Positions 10,036 through 20,890 of a DNA stretch of 64,000 bases are shown here, piece after piece (position 1 is the stretch's first letter; every line of letters starts with the position of its first letter). Where the stretch lies: the NCBI GenBank assembly GCA_963678675.1, contig OY783195.1, positions 12,994,505-13,058,504 on the forward strand, read 5' to 3'. The translations under genes were made by a program, and so were the position numbers. The DNA is from Xiphydria camelus (Eukaryota; Arthropoda; Insecta; Hymenoptera; Xiphydriidae). Under the pieces are notes generated by a model. It saw nothing but the letters and a program-made list of their open reading frames with translations. It made no database searches and had not been told where the DNA came from.

Positions 10036-11655
10036 TATACAGTTCATTGGATTCAATACACTTTCGCTTCGAAATAAAAGGGAACAGAAGAAAAGGTATG
10101 TATCGTTTATGCCGGAGGATAAAAATTACAGCAATACCGTGAAAAAATCACAAACGACATTTCATTCGATTACAGCGTCAAAGTTTATATTAATTATACG
10201 GCTATGTCAACTTTGTCATTTCGTGAACTTGTTGTGAATGTAGAATTGATGTGTTTGATTGTCGACAGTCTCTGATACACGAATATTCGATGATTCGGGT
10301 TTCATAATTGTAGGTGATTCCGCGAGGATTGACGGTAAAGCAAATTCGGAGTCCATATACAGAATGGTGAGCAGTCTAAGCACCGCATGTTTGGAAGCCC
10401 CGCTACATACAACACGTACAAAGAAGTCATATCTGAAGCATACGTACTACCTCCCATCGTAGGGGGCTTCCTGATCATATGTAATGCCGGATACGTGGTG
10501 AAAAGGTTCGCTGTAGCCAAGGCCGTCGCGTAAACTGCCGCGGCTTGATGCAGATGCAGAGGATAAGAGCTTGAGCAGGTAGTGTCAGCAGTTATCGGTG
10601 AGTAAAAGTCAACTCTTCGCCAGGAAGGTAGAAGGTTGACGGGCGCCGATGTCAGATGTATTTCACTGGACGCTGATACAGTAGCATCTCTGAGGAATAT
10701 AAATGAACACATCGGGAATCAAGATTTGTTAAATTTAATTGTAACGAGCAGGAAGCTACTGTAAGGTGGGAAAATCTATCCATACCTATATTTTCATCGG
10801 TTTCAGTGATAGTTCTGGTAGTGTTTTAATGTCGATGTGTGACATGAAGTGCAGATCTGCGAGGTCTGACCAAAAAAATAGTGAAACTCTTGCTATAACT
10901 CGCCACGTAGCGTCATCTATGAATAATGTCTAAGAGTAGAGATGTCTTCAGTCGTTATTTAAAGTTATGCCAAGAAAATTGCGCATGCTTGTGTTCTTTT
11001 TCCAAATTACAGAATTATACTATAGTACTTGAAGGTCTATTTTAAATGTAAGTATGCGCATGATGAGCAGCAAATTGTTATTCAAATTCTTGTCACATCG
11101 GATGAGATACTGACACAAATCTACTACAACTTATTAGATGACTATAGTGAACAATGCTTGTGAACATGTGTTTTGAGGGGGCTCAATACTTCAGGAGGGA
11201 GTCAAATTGATCGATGATAATGAGAGAGAAGGGAAAAAATGTGCATATATTATTGGCTTTAGGACAAGCACAAGATTACAAAATATAATGCATAATATAA
11301 GAGAAGAACAAACATACAAATAAAAAACAGAAAGAAAAAGAGATGAAGAAAGGAGCGGGCGGGGGGGAATAAATTGACCGCATGGAACATGATTTATTTC
11401 TTCGGCATCTACGGCATTATGCATAAGAAATTTGTAACGTGAAAACATCAATAAAGAATATTATTTTAATGTCTCGACCAAAATGAGAATATGAAAGTAC
11501 AAGTAGTTCGTATCCTCCCTGAATAAATGCAAAATGGACGAATTCTAAAGTAAGTATGACAATACACTTATACTTTTTCCTCGACAATTATGTATAACCC
11601 AGATAGACATCCATGATTATCACGCCGTGCGTTTAGCCTTATTCACACAAACGTA
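10036..11655. other. Anonymous sequence with weak open frames
   Basis: The longest frames are 10302-10712 on the minus strand (136 codons) and 10259-10462 on the plus strand (67 codons). They overlap on opposite strands, have no family signature I recognise, and at most one could be real. The rest is AT-rich with no repeat structure seen. Confidence 0.35.
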
Positions 11656-11659
11656 TTAA

Positions 11660-12379
11660 GGGGGTTATCAAATCTAAAATACCGAAAATTACTAATTGTT
11701 GGGATTTTTTTCAAGGCTAAATGAAAAACCCGACTAAAGTTAAATTAACACATTTTGATTAATTCTTAAATAGCATTTTTGAATTTTTTCAGTTTTAGGA
11801 AAAAAATACTGCCGTTCCAGTGATTGAAGGTTTGTCTGGTAAAATTGTGCGGTCTCTTTCCGTACATCACTTTGGTCAAACCGGTTGATCTTGTACAATT
11901 TGGTAAAGTGAGTTTAGATTTCAATACTATTTTCTATGGAATGAACTACTATGGTTGAGAAAAAATCATTTGGTTGATTTTTATAGGCATTTTAATTTAC
12001 AGTACAGAAGAAGCTTGAATTTTTAAGTAACCAGAGGCCTGTAATTATTGAAATAATGAACTTGGGGGCATAAGAGTAGTTCATTCCAAAGATACTGATA
12101 GTATAAACATTCCCTGAAAATTTCACATTAATCTGAGCTTCGGTTTCTAAGGTACAATGTACGGAAGGTTAGAAAAAATATGTTTTGAGAAAAACAGGTT
12201 TCTATGAAAAGTTTCAGGTTCCAGCTCACATAAATCAAACAAAATGAACTCTCATTAGCGGCGGCAATTTTGAACGTAGCGCGGTGCGGTCTTCACTAAA
12301 ACTGTCCGGAAGTATTATATTTCCATAAAATGCAATAACAAAAATCGATTTTTTGAAAATTCTAGACTTAATAACCCCC
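11660..12379. mobile_element. piggyBac-type MITE, 720 bp, TTAA duplication
   Basis: It starts GGGGGTTATCAA and ends with TTAATAACCCCC. TTAA lies immediately outside both ends (11656-11659 and 12380-12383). TTAA targeting is characteristic of piggyBac. There is no transposase frame; the interior is AT-rich. Confidence 0.75.
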
Positions 12380-12383
12380 TTAA

Positions 12384-13060
12384 GGTATTGTTGTCTTCAT
12401 CGTATGATGTTAAACCCATGCGGGCATATTATAATACAAAGGAGAAGGACTATTCTGGGCCCCTTTTATATTCGATAAGATTTGTGTAATTTTGTTGCTT
12501 ATTAGGGGTACATCAAATCTGCAAAGTTGTAGAATTATGGCATGTTTCATTTAAGGGTGGTATAGATTTTACTCCGATGCATTGCTTTCACTACTTTCAA
12601 TAAGTACTATTACTGTTTTCTACAGATATAGTTACATCATCCAAGAAGTTTGCTAGTAGCTGAATATTTAAAAAATGTCGCGTGTAAATGGAAAAGGTTG
12701 AAAGTGCCAGAGCCAAAATCGTTGAAAAATCAAATAAATTTGTTGATGTGTAAACATCTATTACGGCGGTATGAGGGTAAACCTCGGGAAACGGGACGGA
12801 AATGTAAAACCGGATGTGATTCGTGCGCAGTGGTTCGTGCGCAGCTACTTCAGCGCTTGCGGCCTAAGGTGACATTACATGTTTATATCGCGATGATGTT
12901 GATACAGTAAATCGCTATACAACCTACTAATAGCGCAGCTAGCATTGGTGACGCACACAAGCCTAGTCACTTTCTCCTAGCTTCCCCACGCGCTCCGTAA
13001 ACAGCTAACACTTGTATCTCTGTCTAAATAATCTATACCGTAGTATATAATAATGGGGAG
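12384..13060. other. Anonymous sequence
   Basis: An 86-codon plus-strand frame (12650-12910) has no recognisable domain. The 16-mer TGATGTGTAAACATCT at about 12745 recurs near 14148 and 14474, linking this stretch to the foldbacks downstream. Confidence 0.35.
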
Positions 13061-13066
13061 TAATTT

Positions 13067-13560
13067 CCATTATTCACAAATTCATAATTTTGAGGTTAGA
13101 TGCTTCGAACTCTCGAATTGACACCAACTCTAACTACCGACTCGACTTCTACCGGTATTAAATGACTCGAGTACCGACCAAGTCTGCCCGAAAGTAATTT
13201 CAAACTGGTCAATACAGAGTGGGACATATGGTATGCGGTATACCGTATGTCCCGTCTAGAACCGCACAGTTACAGGGGCCTTGAAATTTACCATCGGCCG
13301 GGCTTGGTCGGTATTCGAGCAATTTTTACCGGTAGAAGTCGAGTCGGTAGTTAGAGTTGGTGTCAATTCGGGAGATCGAAGCGTCTAACCTTGAAATCGT
13401 GGATTTGTGAATTATGGTGAGTAATTCCATTATTCACAAATTCATGGTTCGAGGTTAGACGCTTCGATCTCCCGAATTGACACAAACTCTAATTACCGAC
13501 TCGACTTCTTCCGGTAAAAATTGCTCGAATTCGCCCCGGCCACCAAGCCCGGCCGAAGGT
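13067..13560. repeat. Palindrome plus a third half-copy
   Basis: Left arm 13067-13193 (ATTATTCACAAATTCAT ... CGACCAAG) and right arm about 13290-13416 are inverted copies. A third, direct copy of the left arm follows at about 13433-13560. The same CTCCCGAATTGACA block reappears in the 28853-30053 foldback, so they share a family. Confidence 0.8.
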
Positions 13561-14340
13561 AAACTTCGACGTCATATGGACATCTGTTATCGAAATAACC
13601 GATCTGAACTTGCTGACGACGCCAACGCGGATGACTACGCATGCGCATTCACGCTTCTCCGGTGATTCTATTGGACGAGGAGACCCACGGGGGTGCTCAT
13701 GCAAAACTCGCAATTTTGCTATGGTTTGATTGATCGCGGACATACGGTACATGTAAATTTGTGCAGTGTCGCATATGCAACTAGATTAGATCCTAAAGCC
13801 GTACAACACCTTCAAGGGTTACTAGATTTTATAGCGGTAAAATTCTAATATTCTATACTAATTTAGGATTGCTATTCTATCGAGAAATAACGAGCGGATA
13901 AATGGAATTCGACACAACGGTTCGCACCGTTTAATAGTATCACAGTCATTAATACCTCGCCAATCCTTAGCTAATCCTAAGTTCTCCGAAACGGCATATT
14001 CCGGGAATGTAAGCTGCGAACACCGCGGTTTATACTTTTCCTGAAAATCAATTATCGGACGGATCGTCGCAAGCCATCTAATGCAGTACCCGGCTTATCC
14101 AGGTACGAGAAAAAAAAACAAAACGAGTCTGCTAGTACTCGAGACACTGATGTGTAAACATCTCGTGAGCGGTAACTATGGAACGGAAATGTGAGTGGGA
14201 TTTGTGAATATTGGTATCTGTAATCGAAGTACATAATTTCAAACAATTTTAAATCTTATAACTGTAGAAAAATATTTTTCATTTTCATTTTCATTTAATA
14301 ATGCCGCGCTTGACATAATCGGCTTATGATAGCTAAAAGA

Positions 14341-14584
14341 AATAAGTGAATCAGAGTAGAGCCGATCGACGAGGAGTTACTCCGACTCACTTACTGTACA
14401 TGGCGAACACCACTTCCATACAACATTGTTCTGCCAGATATTTACACATCAATTAGTCATTCTAACTTGTAATTGATGTGTAAACATCTGGCAGAACAAT
14501 GTTGTATGGAAGTGGTGTTCGTCATGTACAGTAAGTGAGTCGGAGTAACTCCTCGTCGATCGGCTCTACTCCGACTCACTTATT
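14341..14584. repeat. Long hairpin, 115-bp arms, 14-nt loop
   Basis: 14341-14455 and 14470-14584 are near-perfect inverted copies. Each arm also contains its own inverted pair (AAGTGAGTCGGAGTA around CTCGTCGATCGG). No coding capacity. If transcribed it would give long double-stranded RNA. Confidence 0.85.
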
Positions 14585-15329
14585 TTTTTAAACTGCAACC
14601 GCAGAGCTACTTTTCGAACGGTCTATAAACTAAAACTGAATCAGGAGACACTTACATCCATTACTAGGTTATTGGCGATGGCATTTACACCTATTTTTAT
14701 AAAAAATCTTATACAAAATCTCATTTCTGCAAGGTATAGCACTTTCAGCCTTTTCCATTTACATGCCTCAAATGTCTAGCGTATCCTAGATACCATAAAA
14801 CTGTCATTATATGGGTACAACAGCCTATTGTTCGCAGATCATTTTTGCATTGACAACAGTCACCGATTATGGCATCCTTGGCTTATTGATCATCGTCTAA
14901 TAGAATGTAGATAAAGTATTTTGTGTTTCCCAGATGACGTGACTGTATTCTAAGACGAAGAAGTTTGTAGTTTGTACTTATTATGTCATACTAGAATGTA
15001 CTAAATTCTCTCATGTCGAAGGTAGGAACAACAGATTTTATTACTCGATATCATTCTAGTTAGGTCTAGGATATGTGTTAATGCCACCCCGAACCCATTC
15101 TGAACTAACGTACCTTTCAAAATTTCCAATACTACTTAAAAAGTAATCATTTACAATAGATACATCAAAACCTATATTTCGATTCTGACACATTCTGCAA
15201 AAAAGACCTTATGAACATTTTATTAGTCGGTCATATAAGCTTTAATTTAAGATGGGTTTCATCCTGTGGAAAAGGAGCCCAGAAACACCAAAAAATGGTC
15301 CTCCTTCTTTGGGCTACATATTAACTTAA
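14585..15329. other. Anonymous sequence before the piggyBac element
   Basis: Nothing recognisable; no open frame above background and no repeat seen. Confidence 0.4.
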
Positions 15330-15561
15330 CCTTTAACTACGCGCGCTGGTGTACTGTGTACACCACTCTGTTTAAAACTACCGCCATTTTCGAATACGAA
15401 CAGCTGAGCCGCCGCCGCGCTACCTAACCTTTCATTATTATCTAAGTCAATACTACGTGCAGTATCACTGCAGCAGCCTGATTAGTAAAGTCGTTGTACA
15501 TCGAAATTAGCAGAAATCCGTTGTGGTGCCTAAAATATACCACGCGTGTACTTTGTATCAT

Positions 15562-15675
15562 GTAAGTATATATTTATTATTGTACAGATTTCCTGGTTTT
15601 TGGGTGTATATTTTTATATATAATTTAATATATTCTCAAATAATTTGATTCTCTATTATTTTATTCCTTTTTTAG
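15562..15675 (+). other. Predicted intron that assembles the piggyBac start codon
   Basis: Donor GTAAGT at 15562 and a T-rich acceptor ending TTTTTAG at 15675. Joining AT (15560-15561) to G (15676) makes an ATG in the frame of the transposase and adds about 19 residues (beginning MDQIKVRDPK) before the methionine at 15731. Confidence 0.6.
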
Positions 15676-17017
15676 GGATCAAATAAAAGTTAGAGATCCA
15701 AAAAGTCTCACTAAAGATGAGCTCCAAGTAATGGCTCAAGCAATATTTGATAACGAGTCTGAGGAAGAAGTAGGAGGAGATGCAGATACGTCAGAGGAAG
15801 AGGTTATAGAAGAAGGAAATGCGGATATGTCAGATGAAGAATATAAAGAAGAAAGTGATTACAGTTTGGCTTCAGTAGAAGAGTTTAGCGAAGAAGATGA
15901 GGAAGGAAACAATTCAAATAATATCGACCTTATTGAAGATTACTATGTGGCTAAAGATAAAAAAACTTACTGGAAGAAAAACCCCATCGTAAGTAAATAT
16001 AGCAAAACGAAAAAAAAAAATTTAGTAAAAATATTTTCCGGGCCAAAAACATATGCAAGATCTATCACAGATGAGAGGAGTGCATTCGAAAAATTGTTTA
16101 CCGACGATATTATTCAAAATATTGTTGATTGTACAAATCTGGAAATTGAAAAACTGCGACCGAACTATGACCGACAACGAGATGTAAAAAATGTTACAAA
16201 AAATGAACTTTTGGCTTTTTTCGGACTATTATTTTTGGCAGGGCTAAAGAAGCAAAATCACACACATTTTCTTGAATTGTGGACCACTGATGGGACTGGT
16301 TCAGAAATTTTTCGAGCTTGTATGGGTTGCAATCGATTTTTATTTATACTGACCGCCTTGAGATTTGACGACAAAAATACAAGAATTGACAGAAAAAAGT
16401 CTGATAAACTCGCAGCCATTAGATTTGTGTTAGATCGGTTTGCAGAGAACTGTGCCAAAAGTTATTCTATAGGTGCTGAGGTAACAATTGATGAAATGTT
16501 AATACCTTTTAGAGGAAGATGTAGTTTTTTACAATATATTCCAAGCAAACCAGCAAAATATGGATTAAAAGTTTTTGTGTTATGTGATGCGCAAACATTC
16601 TACGTTACAAACTTTGAAGTATATTGTGGAAAACAGCCAGAGGGCCCCTATCAAAACTCAAATACTCCATCTGATATTACCCATCGGTTGCTCCAGTCAT
16701 GGAAAGGAGAAAACAGAAACCTTACCTGTGATAATTGGTACACCAGTTACGAATTGGCTAAAAGTCTATTGAAAGATAAAGTAACAATGGTGGGAACCGT
16801 AAAAAAAAAATAAAAGGGAGCTCCCATTAGAGTTTTTGCCAAACAAAAATAGACCTTGTAGGAGGGGTAATATGTACAGAGCGCGAATAAACTAGGAACT
16901 AAGGTTTATTCGTGATCTGGAATAGATATGGTATCGTATGAGCAGGGAAAAAGAAGATCGCAGGAGGGATCGAGCTCGGAGAAGCGTCGGAGGGGGCTGC
17001 CGGTCGGGCTGCCCGTA

Positions 17018-17140
17018 GGCGGTGCGGGTCGTCCTCAGGAACGGCTGCGTCGGTCCTGGCGTGCCGGAGCTGCTCGAAGGCGGTGCGGGTCGTCCTCAGG
17101 AACGGCTGTGTTGGTCCTGGCGTGCCGGGGGCTGCTCGCG
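17018..17140. repeat. 61-bp tandem duplication in the LTR
   Basis: GGCGGTGCGGGTCGTCCTCA begins at 17018 and again at 17079. The two units are nearly identical. Confidence 0.85.
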
Positions 17141-17242
17141 TCCCGGGAATCGTCGTCAGGCCGGAGGCGAAGGTAACTCGTCCGCGTAGAGGGTCGCCGG
17201 GTAGGCGAGGCGACGTGAGAACGTCGGCTGGAGCGGCGAGGA

Positions 17243-17536
17243 CGCTAGGGTGTTCGTGGAGCGAAAACTGCCGCTAGCGAACCTCAAGCCGGGACGGCGT
17301 AGGGCCGTCAGAGATCTGCGCGCGAGAGGGTGTTCGCTGGCGAAAACTTCCCTCTCGGTTGCTCGAGAGTCGACCGGTGAACCACGAGAGCTGCGATGTT
17401 CGCTGAGCGAAAACTGTCGCCACTCGTGTGGAGGACGGTCAACTACTAGGGTGTTCGCTGAGCGAAAACTTCCCTAGGGCGTTCGACTGAGACTTTGAGG
17501 GGTAGTGGTGCTCGCTGAGCGAAAACTTCCACTACC
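17243..17536 (-). promoter_or_regulatory. Series of five stem-loops with a constant core in the LTR R/U5
   Basis: Five units share a core like TGTTCGCTGAGCGAAAACT (plus strand), whose TTCGC and GCGAA can pair round a TGA triloop; unit 1 has a changed core (TTCGTGGAGCGAA). Outer stems differ but stay complementary: CGCTAG/CTAGCG (17243-17279), CGAGAGGG/CCCTCTCG (17323-17357), CACGAG/CTCGTG with GCGA/TCGC (17383-17428), CTAGGG/CCCTAG (17446-17477), GGTAGTGG/CCACTACC (17501-17536). In the inferred minus-strand transcript they fall in the leader. Function unknown; packaging, dimerisation or translational control are possibilities. Confidence 0.8.
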
Positions 17537-17828
17537 GTGACTCAAGTTGGTCTGCCGGCGGTTTTTTTTTTTTTTTTTTTTTTTTTGAAGAAGGCGAGGA
17601 GGGGAATCTTCAAAAAGACACCCAAGATGTTGGCAGGGTAGTGTCGGATTTCTACCGACTAAACCCCTCCTCGTGGTTACCAACCGCTAGGGTTATAAAC
17701 CGAGTAGAAGACGAAGTAGGGGGGTGAACGACTTAGTAATGTGAGCACCTGCAGCTAGATGGGGCCACAGGCGCGGAAAGCCCGAGAGCGAAGTTAGGGG
17801 GAAAACGATTTAAGGTTAGGTGACGGCG

Positions 17829-20545
17829 TTAGTTGAGAAGAATACAGGGTCTACGGACCTTATCCGTGGGTCTGCAAGTGTAATTGCTGAGTGCTTTAAT
17901 AGAGGGGTTTACGTGCGACTTGACGGAGGTACGAAGGTTAACTGCGTACTTGGTAGCCGCAGTATCGAGAGACGGAAGTCCGGTTTCACGAAGCAGTTGT
18001 TTATTCCTAATGAACCAGGGGGAATTAAGAGAGCCTCTGAGGAGTCTCATGTAAGTGCCGTGGAGTTTGGATAGTTTCGTAGGGGAGGCCGAACCCCAGA
18101 CGGGAATGGCATACGAGCAAATGCTCCTAATCAGCGCGTTGAAGGCCCTGACCTTGGTGACCTGAGAGATATTCCGGTTGTTGAAAAATGGTTTCAGGGA
18201 GACGAATGCCCCGTTGGCTTTGCCGCGCACGGAGGAATTCTGCTTGACCCAGTTTAACTTCCTGTCAAAAATTACCCCTAAATATTTGACAGAGTTACTC
18301 CAGGGGATTAGATGATTATTTACTGAGAGACGATCCGGGGGGATATTTCGGCGAGAGAAGAAGATAGCCTCTGATTTGGCTTCGTTGAGGGAGAAACCCC
18401 ACATATTATACCAATCGAGGAGTTCGGGTAAGAATTTGTTAACAACTGAGGAGCAGAATTTCTTGGTTTTCGAGGAATATAACAGAGCGACGTCATCTGC
18501 GTATTGCGCAGTGATGATTTTGTCGTGGGTGGGGATATCGTGACAGTATAGATTAAATAGAGTAGGCGAGAGTTTAGAACCTTGTGGAACTCCGGCCGTG
18601 ATAGGCTGCGGATCGGAGAAGCTTTTCCCCGAACGGACTCTAAAAGATCTGTCTGAGAGAAAGGACCGAATCAGACCGATCAGGTAGTGAGGGAGTTTTA
18701 GCTCGTTTAATTTGTAGATTAAACCCTCGTGCCAGACTCTGTCGAAGGCTTGCTTGGCATCGAGCAGGAGCATAGAGGTGTGGCGAGACTTGTTAAGGTT
18801 GTCCGCGACGAGTTCAGCAACGCGGAGGAGTTGGTGGCAGGTACCGTGCCGGGGACGGAAACCATGCTGGAAGTCGGGGAGGATGTTGGCCTCGGAGCAA
18901 AATCTGTTAAGGCGGGTTAGTATGATACTTTCCGCAACTTTGCTGAGGGCAGGGAGCAGGCTAATTGGCCTGTAGCTGGAGGCTTGATTGAGAGGCTTTC
19001 CCTGTTTAGGAAGACAAATGATTGCTGCTGTCTTCCATGCGGGGGGGAAATATTGCAAACGCATCATAGCGTTGATGATGTTACAGATGGCGACGATAAG
19101 GATGTGCGGGAGAATTTTGAGGACCCCATTGGGGATGGAGTCATAACCTGGAGCTTTATTCTTCTTTAAGGATTGAACGGTTAACGCGATTTCGCAAGGA
19201 GAGGTGTGAGGGAAGGAGAGGTCTTCGAGACTGATATTTTGGACGGCATCTGTGATAGTGGAATGAAAAAAGGCGAATTTGTCGCGTATAGGAAACGGGG
19301 AACATTGTTCTCTAAGGGATTCAGCGAAGATATTAGCCTTGTCGCTATCTACCGGGTAGGCGATTCCGTCTTTCAGGAGAGGGGGGGAATAAGGCTGTCT
19401 ATTCCTGAGGGATTTGATGACTTTCCAGCAACTTTTTGGGCAGGTTTCGGCTAAGGAAATGTATTTATTGAATTGTTCGTTCCGAAAGATCTGGAGTGCG
19501 GACCTGAGGTCGCGTTTTAAAGAATTTAGATGGGGGCGGAGGGCGGGGTTGCCTGTGTATTGCAGATGTCTGCGGATTCGTCTCTTTTTAGCTATAAGAG
19601 CTCTGATCTCGGGTGGAAGACGGGTGTCAATCGAGCGGGGGGAAATCGGGAAGCTTGCTAGTTCCATTTTCGATTTGATTTCATGGGTGAACGAGTCGAC
19701 TGCAGAGTCAATGTCATGAGTGGTACGAATGGTAGGACATTTGAATGTCGTGGTTTCAAAATGGTAGCGAAGTGCTAGCCAGTTGATTTTCGATATTGTC
19801 GGAATTTCAGAGGAGAGGTTTCCTGGGATTTCCAGCAGGACCGGGTTATGGTCGGAATTTAGAGCTCGGATAGTCCAGGGGTCTTTGGATAACGTTACAT
19901 TCTTGGAAATGAAAATGTCAAGAATATCGGGATTATTAGCACCTGAGAAATGAGTTGGGGCCGAAGGAGCTTCTACGGAGAAACTATGCGCTCTGAGTAG
20001 ATTGAATAATAAGGTGCCTTTCGAGTTTTTAGCGCGACATCCCCAGGAGTCGTGCTTGGCGTTGAAGTCACCGGCCAGGATCGTAGGAGTGTTCTGGTCC
20101 AGGAGGGCAGGGATTTCGGCTAAGTTGTTAGCGCCCGGAGGCGAGTAACAGGAAATGATCCTCAATGGGTTGTTATTGTGAATGACCTCGATGCCGCAGG
20201 TCTCCAGAGAGGGAGTATGAGTGCTGATTGCCTTGTGGCGGAGGGAGTTACGGATGATTGTAGCTACACCCCCGTGTTTGGAGTTTGGCCGGTCGCGTCT
20301 ATAGACGGAGAAATCGGGGATGTAGAGCTTATGAAGGGGTTGTAAATGGGTTTCCGAGATACAGGCCACATCAATGGAAGACTCGTTGAGGAGTTGCGTT
20401 AGGAGGAGCGTTCTGTGCTTGTTGGCCGCAAGGATGCCGTTGGCGTTCCAGTTGAGGATGGTGAGGTGACCCTTAGTGGAGTTGGACGTCCGACTGTTGG
20501 AGTGCCCAGGTGAATTTGGTGGCGAAGTCGCGAAAAAGCTCTAGA
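17829..20545 (-). CDS. Jockey-type ORF2: endonuclease and reverse transcriptase
   Basis: This polyprotein nicks target DNA and reverse-transcribes the element. The first methionine is at 20369, but the frame stays open upstream to about 20545 and the conserved ILNWNANG start of the endonuclease lies before that methionine. ORF2 therefore probably begins upstream, overlapping ORF1. Counting from 20369, the endonuclease SDHNPV motif is near residue 170. The RT motifs GVPQGSKLSPTLFN (near 590) and QYADDVALL (near 620) are intact. The frame has no stop over about 850 codons, so the insertion is young compared with its surroundings. It lies inside the LTR and cannot move independently, because the ORF1 start and promoter are missing. 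Confidence 0.93.
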
Positions 20546-20890
20546 AGAGTCTGGTTTTGGTGGGGGGCGGCTGGGGCCGGGGGTTGTTGAGTGGGTTGGC
20601 GCGGGGCAGGGGAGGTGGAGGGGCCACTGGTGACCTGCGCGAACGAGCGAGCAAGTGGTGGAGGAGGAGGAGGTGCGGTTAGGGCCGAGGGTGATTCGAC
20701 ACCAGGGCGGCTACGTAGGAGCGCGGTCGGAGCGGTGGCCGGGGGCGTGGGGGGAGATGCTCGTGTAGAGGCCGAAGTTGCTTGAGGAGCTTTAGGACAA
20801 CTCCGGAAGGTGGCACGGTGCGGGCCGCCGCAATTGGCGCAGGTTGGCGATTTATCTGGCTTGTCTTTGGACCGACATGTAGAAGTTTCA
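20473..20890 (-). pseudogene. C-terminal part of Jockey ORF1 (gag-like)
   Basis: The minus-strand frame has a zinc knuckle (CANCGGPHRATFRSC, CxxCxxxxHxxxxC) followed by a long proline-rich region. It ends TAA at 20473-20475, overlapping the ORF2 frame. The N-terminal part was lost to 5' truncation at the target-site junction. Jockey ORF1 proteins bind RNA and carry the RNP to the nucleus. Confidence 0.8.

Larger units (their letters stand above)
17561..20890 (-). mobile_element. 5'-truncated Jockey-type non-LTR retrotransposon
   Basis: It is read on the minus strand, ends in poly(A) (T-run 17562-17586) and is bounded by TGCCGGCG at 17553-17560 and 20891-20898. The 5' truncation falls within ORF1. 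There is no RNase H domain, which fits the Jockey clade. Confidence 0.9.

Noticed and set aside
16928..17477. GC-rich plus-strand open frames
   Set aside because: They lie over the LTR hairpin array and tandem duplication; high GC reduces stops and the peptides are Arg/Gly-rich without domains.
17243..17536. CRISPR-like array
   Set aside because: Repeats are short, spacing is irregular, the context is a eukaryotic LTR, and the unique parts are self-complementary stems rather than spacers.
17243..17536. Hammerhead ribozymes
   Set aside because: The conserved core lacks the CTGATGA box and the cleavage-site arrangement; only GAAA is present.
18729..19719. Plus-strand frames across the Jockey ORF2
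   Set aside because: Antisense shadows of an intact minus-strand ORF with clear RT motifs.
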